Positions 59,309-64,000 of a stretch of 64,000 nt of DNA are shown here, piece by piece (the stretch's first letter is position 1; every line of letters starts with the position of its first letter). A program made the translations under genes and the position numbers. Under the pieces are notes generated by a model, which was not told where the DNA came from, made no database searches, and saw nothing but the letters and a program-made list of their open reading frames with translations. Source of the DNA: Lelliottia amnigena (GTDB taxonomy: Bacteria; Pseudomonadota; Gammaproteobacteria; Enterobacterales; Enterobacteriaceae); assembly GCA_900635465.1 (NCBI GenBank), contig LR134135.1, forward strand, positions 1,922,001-1,986,000, read 5' to 3'.

Positions 59309-60564
59309 TTAATGCAGACGTTTATGCAGGCTCATCCCCACCAGCAGCGCTGCGGCACAGCATCAACGCGATAAATCCACCGACGCCATTCCAGCCGTAG
59401 CGGTGCCAGAAAACGCCGCCGAGCGTCCCGGCGATGCTTGAACCCAGATAGTAACTAAAGAGATACAGCGAGGAGGCCTGGCCTTTAGCGCGACGGGCGC
59501 GCGGGCCAATCCAGCTGCTGGCGACCGAATGGGCTGCAAAAAAACCGGCGGAGAACAGCAGCATTCCGGCGAAAATTAGCCATAAAGATGAGAACAACGT
59601 CATCAGCAATCCCGCCAGCATCACGCCGATGGACGTCAGCATGACCGGACCGCGTCCGAAACGCGCGGTCATTGCGCCAGCTTTGGGCGAACTCCAGGTG
59701 CCAGTGAGATACGCCACCGACAGCAAGCCAACAAACGCCTGGCTCAAATGCCACGGCGAGAGCATCAGGCGATAGCCAATATAGTTAAAACAACGTGACG
59801 AAAGATCCCATTAACAGGAAGCCGGTCAGGAACAGGCGCGGCAAACCTTTATCGCGCCAGTGCAGGCGGAAATTGATCAACAGCGTTTTGGGCCGCAGCG
59901 ACGTGGGACGAAAATGACGCGATTCTGGCAAAATTCGCCAGAACATCAGTGCGGCGGCAAGGGCGAAGCAGCCAATTACCGCCAGCGCGATGCGCCAGTT
60001 AAAGAGATCGGTGAAAACACCGCTGAGCAGGCGGCCGCTCATGCCACCGATCGAATTCCCGCTAATGTACAAGCCCATCGAAAAGGCGACAAAACTGGGA
60101 TGAATTTCTTCGCTCAAATAGGTCATGCCAACCGCCGCGACGCCGCTTAACGATAGCCCAATCAGCGCGCGCATCACCAGAATCCCGTGCCAACTGGTCA
60201 TCATTGTCGACAGCAGGGTGCACACAGAGGCCAGCAGTAACGCCGTGACCATCACCGGTTTGCGTCCGATAGCATCAGAAAGCGGGCCGGTAAACAGTAA
60301 ACCGACCGCCAGCATACCGGTTGAAATTGAGAGCGAAATACTGCTGCTGGCAGGCGACACGCCAAATTCATGAGACAACACGGGAAGAATAGGTTGAACG
60401 CAATACAGCAGGGCAAATGTCGCCAGTCCTGCTGAGAAGAGCGCCAGCGTGACGCGCATGAAAGGGGTTGTACCACGTTTAATAAATTGGGCTGGCTGAG
60501 GTGTTGCAGGTAAATCATCAATGTCGCTTGCCGGGGCGATATCAACGGTTGTTGTACGACTCAC
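59309..60564 (-). pseudogene. ynfM: MFS transporter YnfM, two one-base frameshifts
   Basis: Twelve-helix major facilitator closely matching E. coli YnfM (417 residues). The first 260 residues are open (TALFSAGLATFALLYC-like helices, GPLSDAIGRKP loop). An extra T at about 59788 (SFVTLF then NYIGYRLMLSPWH in the next frame) and an extra base near 59347 (ALML then AALLVGMSLHKRLH) break it. The total is 1256 bases, two more than 418 codons. E. coli YnfM exports arabinose-type sugars when overproduced. It is divergent from ynfL, its probable LysR regulator. Confidence 0.92.
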
Positions 60565-60685
60565 GTAAGATCCTTGCGAAAACGTCCCCGCGATGACGGG
60601 GGATGGGAATGACCACAGGATCAGGGTAGGAAATTGTCAATATTCTGTCTAATATATTAATAATCTCAAATGATACGTTAAACAT

Positions 60686-61579
60686 ATGAATATTGAGCTG
60701 CGCCATTTACGCTATTTCATTGCCGTGGCCGAGGAGCTGCATTTTGGCCGTGCGGCGGCGCGGCTAAATATCTCCCAGCCCCCGCTGAGTCAGCAGATTC
60801 AGATCCTTGAGCAGCAGGTGGGCGCGCGGCTACTGGCCCGCACCAACCGAAGCGTCAGCCTGACGGCAGCGGGCAAACAGTTTCTTGCGGATAGCCGTCA
60901 GGTGCTGAGTCTGGTGAATGACGCGGCTGCCCGTGCGGAGCGGCTACATCTGGGCGAAACGGGTGAACTGCGTCTCGGATTTACCTCATCAGCGCCGTTT
61001 ATCAGTGCGGTTTCACATACGCTTTCTACCTTTCGTCGTCATTATCCGGATGTGCATATCCAGACCCGCGAGATTAATACCCGTGAACAGATTGTTCCCC
61101 TGAATGAGGGATCGCTGGATTTGGGGCTCATGCGCAACACGCAGTTGCCCGACACGCTGGCGTGGGAGGTGATTTTACGGGAACCGTTAATGGCGATGAT
61201 CCCGCGGGATCATCCGCTGGCGGCGCAGCCGTCGGTGACGCTGGCCGAGCTGGCACAGGAGCCGTTTGTCTTTTTCGATCCTCATGTTGGGACCGGTTTG
61301 TACGATGATATTTTAGGGTTGATGCGTCGTTACGGGTTAACGCCAGTGATTACGCAAGAAGTGGGTGAAGCCATGACCATCATCGGTCTGGTCGCGGCCG
61401 GGCTAGGGGTGTCCATTTTGCCCGCCTCGTTTAAGCGCGTGCAGCTAAATGAAATGCGTTGGGTGGCGATAGCTGAAGAGGATGCCGTGTCGGAAATGTG
61501 GCTGGTTTGGCCAAAACATCATGAGCTCAGCAATGCGGCACAGCGTTTCAAAAAACAGCTGATTGACGGGGCCCGGTAA
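60686..61579 (+). CDS. ynfL: LysR-family regulator YnfL
   Basis: A 297-residue LysR regulator equal in length to E. coli YnfL. The winged helix is at residues 1-60 (IELRHLRYFIAVAEELHFGR, ISQPPLSQQIQILE) and the effector domain from about 90 to 290. It is divergent from ynfM with 121 bases between; control of ynfM is the likely role. Confidence 0.95.
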   Translation: MNIELRHLRYFIAVAEELHFGRAAARLNISQPPLSQQIQILEQQVGARLLARTNRSVSLTAAGKQFLADSRQVLSLVNDAAARAERLHLGETGELRLGFTSSAPFISAVSHTLSTFRRHYPDVHIQTREINTREQIVPLNEGSLDLGLMRNTQLPDTLAWEVILREPLMAMIPRDHPLAAQPSVTLAELAQEPFVFFDPHVGTGLYDDILGLMRRYGLTPVITQEVGEAMTIIGLVAAGLGVSILPASFKRVQLNEMRWVAIAEEDAVSEMWLVWPKHHELSNAAQRFKKQLIDGAR

Positions 61580-61712
61580 GCAATCTTTGCTATAATGCCC
61601 GTAAAAAATGTGCAGTAAATCACAAGGCTAAGTAAATATTTGACGACCACGTGTCAAGTGCTTCACCATAGCCCAAAGTTTATTTCGAAGCGCGAAAATA
61701 AGGATGTAAGAG

Positions 61713-62936
61713 GTGGTTGCTGCTGATAGTCAGCCAGGACATATTGATCAGATTAAGCAGACCAATGCGGGCGCAGTGTACCGTCTGATTGATCAGCTTG
61801 GTCCGGTTTCGCGTATCGATCTTTCTCGCCTGGCGCAACTGGCACCTGCCAGTATTACCAAAATTGTACGAGAAATGCTGGAAGCCCACCTGGTTCAGGA
61901 AACTGAAATTCAGGAACCCGGCAGCCGTGGCCGTCCGGCGGTAGGCCTGGTGGTGGAGACAGAAGCCTGGCATTACCTGTCGATCAGGATCAGTCGTGGC
62001 GAAGTGTTTCTCGCACTGCGCGACCTGAGCAGCAAAATGGTGGTGGAAGACCGCCTTGAGCTGCCGCTCCAGTCTGAGCAAACGCTGCTCGAGCGTATTG
62101 TCATTCATATCGATCAATTCTTTATCCGTCATCAGCAAAGGCTCGAGCGCTTAACGGCGATTGCGATCACTATGCCCGGAATCATTGATACGGAAAATGG
62201 GATTGTCCACCGAATGCCGTTTTATGACGATGTGAAAGACATGCCGCTGGGCGAAGTGCTCAAAGCGCATACCGGCGTGCCGGTCTATATCCAGCACGAT
62301 ATCAGCGCCTGGACGATGGCGGAGGCGCTGTTTGGCGCGTCCCGCGGTGCGCGTGATGTGATTCAGGTGGTTATCGATCACAACGTGGGCGCGGGGGTCA
62401 TTACCGACGGGCGTTTACTGCATGCGGGCAGCAGCAGCCTGGTGGAGATTGGCCATACGCAGGTCGACCCCTACGGCAAGCGCTGCTATTGCGGCAATCA
62501 TGGCTGTCTGGAAACCATCGCCAGCGTCGAAAGCGTGATGGAGCTGGCGCAGTTACGTCTGAGCCAGTCCATGAGCTCGTCTTTGCATGGTCAACCCTTA
62601 ACCATGGATTCACTGTGCGGCGCGGCGCGGCAGGGCGATCTGCTGGCAAAAGATATTATTACCGGCGTGGGCAACAACGTCGGGCGCATTTTGGCCATTA
62701 TGGTCAATCTCTTTAATCCGCAAAAAATCCTGATTGGCTCACCCCTGAGCCAGGCCGCCGATATTCTGTTCCCGGCGATTTCCGACTGTATTCGTCAGCA
62801 ATCCCTTCCGGCGTACAGCAAAAATATCGTGGTAGAAAGCACCCAGTTTTCTAACCAAGGCACCATGGCAGGCGCGGCGCTGGTGAAAGATGCGATGTAT
62901 AACGGCTCGCTATTAATCCGGTTGTTGCAGGGTTAA
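61713..62936 (+). CDS. mlc: Glucose-responsive repressor Mlc
   Basis: ROK-family repressor (also dgsA) of ptsG, ptsHI, manXYZ and malT. It is inactivated by binding to dephosphorylated EIICB-Glc at the membrane. It starts with GTG (61713) and encodes 407 residues. The N-terminal winged helix covers ~15-80 (GAVYRLIDQLGPVSRIDLSR, LAPASITKIVREML), and the ROK domain carries the zinc site CYCGNHGCLE. Gene order ynfL-mlc-bioD2 is as in E. coli. Confidence 0.97.
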   Translation: MVAADSQPGHIDQIKQTNAGAVYRLIDQLGPVSRIDLSRLAQLAPASITKIVREMLEAHLVQETEIQEPGSRGRPAVGLVVETEAWHYLSIRISRGEVFLALRDLSSKMVVEDRLELPLQSEQTLLERIVIHIDQFFIRHQQRLERLTAIAITMPGIIDTENGIVHRMPFYDDVKDMPLGEVLKAHTGVPVYIQHDISAWTMAEALFGASRGARDVIQVVIDHNVGAGVITDGRLLHAGSSSLVEIGHTQVDPYGKRCYCGNHGCLETIASVESVMELAQLRLSQSMSSSLHGQPLTMDSLCGAARQGDLLAKDIITGVGNNVGRILAIMVNLFNPQKILIGSPLSQAADILFPAISDCIRQQSLPAYSKNIVVESTQFSNQGTMAGAALVKDAMYNGSLLIRLLQG

Positions 62937-63062
62937 CTGTTTTTTCACTGATGCCATAAAATTTGCGCTATCTCAATCTGGACTCTGCGCGCATACCTTA
63001 GACTCACTCCACTGAATTATTTACCTGGTTTATATTTTCAAAGCATAACGGTGGAGTAAGTC

Positions 63063-63758
63063 ATGCTTAAGCGTTTCTTTGTAACGGGTACCGATACCTC
63101 TGTTGGTAAAACAGTGGTCTCCCGCGCTTTACTGCAAGCCCTGGCGGCGGACGGTAAAAGTGTGGCGGGGTACAAACCGGTCGCGAAAGGCAGTAAAGAG
63201 ACGCCAGAAGGCCTACGCAATAAAGATGCGCTGGTGCTGCAAAGCGTCTCAAGTTTTGAACTGCCTTATCATGCGATCAATCCCATTGCGCTGAGTGAAA
63301 ACGAAAGTAGCGTCGCGCACAGTGGTCTTATTAATTATTCCTTACTGTCGAACGGTCTGGCTGAGCTGAGTGCGATGGCCGATCATGTGGTGGTAGAAGG
63401 GACGGGCGGCTGGCGTAGCCTGATGAACGATCTGCGTCCCTTATCCGAATGGGTTGTGCAGGAACAACTGCCGGTGCTGATGGTGGTGGGTATTCAGGAA
63501 GGGTGCATTAACCACGCGTTGCTGACGGCTCAGGCCATCGCGAACGACGGTCTGCCGTTGGTCGGCTGGGTGGCTAATCGCATCAATCCAGGCCTTGCGC
63601 ATTATGCAGAAATCATCGAGGTGCTCAGCAAGAAACTGCCGGGACCGCTGGTGGGCGAGCTGCCATATCTGCCACGCGCCGAACAGCGCGATCTGGCTCA
63701 TTACATCGATCTTACGATGTTTAATGATGCCCTAACGGTAGACCGGGTTGTGGCGTAA
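63063..63758 (+). CDS. bioD2: Dethiobiotin synthetase paralogue BioD2 (YnfK)
   Basis: A 231-residue ATP-dependent carboxylase-type enzyme of the BioD family, converting 7,8-diaminopelargonate to dethiobiotin in the biotin pathway. P-loop GTDTSVGKT is at residues 9-17, and catalytic Lys in YKPVAKG and the EGTGGW loop are present. This is the second, bio-operon-independent copy typical of enterobacteria. A strong terminator follows. Confidence 0.95.
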   Translation: MLKRFFVTGTDTSVGKTVVSRALLQALAADGKSVAGYKPVAKGSKETPEGLRNKDALVLQSVSSFELPYHAINPIALSENESSVAHSGLINYSLLSNGLAELSAMADHVVVEGTGGWRSLMNDLRPLSEWVVQEQLPVLMVVGIQEGCINHALLTAQAIANDGLPLVGWVANRINPGLAHYAEIIEVLSKKLPGPLVGELPYLPRAEQRDLAHYIDLTMFNDALTVDRVVA

Positions 63759-63774
63759 CGCCGCCTCAGAAAAC

Positions 63775-63808
63775 AAAAAAACCGGGCAGTTTAGCGCCCG
63801 GTTTTTTA
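63775..63808 (+). terminator. Intrinsic terminator between bioD2 and osmV
   Basis: Stem ACCGGGC (63781-63787) with GCCCGGT (63796-63802), preceded by an A-run and followed by TTTTTT, so it can act for both convergent genes. Confidence 0.92.
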
Positions 63809-63828
63809 TTGCCTATAGAACGTGGGAT

Positions 63829-64000
63829 TTAACTGTCGCTATGAATATTCAGCGCCCGACGCGTGCGACCAGAACTTAAATACTCTGCAATATAATCCTG
63901 CGAAATCTCGCCGTTATAGCGGCCGTCTTCGTCAACGATAGGCATCCAGCTGGTGTTGCTCTCATACAGACGCGACAGCACCACGCGCAGGTTGTCTTCC
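63829..64000 (-). CDS. osmV: Glycine-betaine ABC transporter ATPase OsmV, C-terminal part
   Basis: The last ~57 residues of an OsmV/ProV-type ATPase, running off the right edge. The sequence VLSRLYESNTSWMPIVDEDG and the end of the same CBS domain (ISQDYIAEYLSSGRTRRALN) match Salmonella OsmV, the ATPase of the OsmU osmoprotectant importer, whose genes lie near bioD2 there. CBS domains in this family sense ionic strength. The 5' part is outside the window. Confidence 0.85.
   Translation of the reverse strand, partial: EDNLRVVLSRLYESNTSWMPIVDEDGRYNGEISQDYIAEYLSSGRTRRALNIHSDS

Overview
The window is chromosomal DNA of an enterobacterium close to Salmonella, Citrobacter and Enterobacter. The genus cannot be fixed from the sequence alone. 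The evidence is near-identity with Escherichia/Salmonella core genes (pntAB, uspE, fnr, ogt, abgRABT, smrA, pdxI/ydbC, tqsA, mdtJI, ydgD, asr, ynfM, ynfL, mlc, bioD2) and the 3' end of an OsmV-type glycine-betaine ATPase at the right edge, the Salmonella-type neighbour of bioD2. In E. coli K-12 pntB lies next to tqsA. Here about 48 kb separates them, made up of the uspE-fnr-abg-smrA core block plus a long run of accessory DNA.

Layout. 0.4-3.4 kb: pntAB transhydrogenase. 3.4-16.2 kb: uspE, two small genes, fnr with a self-regulatory site, ogt, the p-aminobenzoyl-glutamate genes abgTBA with divergent abgR, smrA, a chemoreceptor with a flagellar sigma-28 promoter, and a pyridoxal-reductase-type aldo-keto reductase. 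16.2-24.7 kb: remains of P2-like prophage DNA (gpD fragment; gpR end, gpS, gpV, a gpW::gpD deletion fusion, ogr). It carries a MipA/two-component module with clear predicted regulator boxes and two AT-rich cargo genes, one a potassium-channel-like protein. 24.9-29.2 kb: a periplasmic protein, a trimeric autotransporter adhesin, a ribbon-helix-helix protein, an unknown gene and a monooxygenase. 29.3-40.1 kb: single accessory genes (beta-propeller protein with a Fur-like box, GST, SDR, LysR, GNAT, DinB, lipoprotein, secreted protein, SseB). Copies of a short repeat, two of them with clear inverted arms, lie between several of these genes.

40.1-50.7 kb is a broken SOS mutagenesis locus. A LexA box, an intact umuD and the first 41 codons of umuC are on the left, and the last 105 codons of umuC are on the right. 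Between them lie a chaperone-usher fimbrial operon (decayed regulator, pilin, chaperone, usher, adhesin and a decayed second adhesin) and a second, inverted umuDC with its own LexA box. A third umuD leader with a LexA box is stranded at 29.3 kb, fused to the end of an RND efflux gene. 50.7-64 kb returns to core order: a broken quinone-oxidoreductase-like gene, tqsA, mdtJI, a CHASE4-GGDEF-EAL protein, ydgD, asr, an M32 carboxypeptidase, ynfM, ynfL, mlc, bioD2 and osmV (partial).

Caution: at least a dozen otherwise well-preserved genes (abgT, SDR, usher, second umuD, the oxidoreductase, GGDEF-EAL, asr, carboxypeptidase, ynfM and others) are each broken by one-base insertions or deletions, mostly in short homopolymers. 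Many of these may be sequencing errors rather than true pseudogenes.
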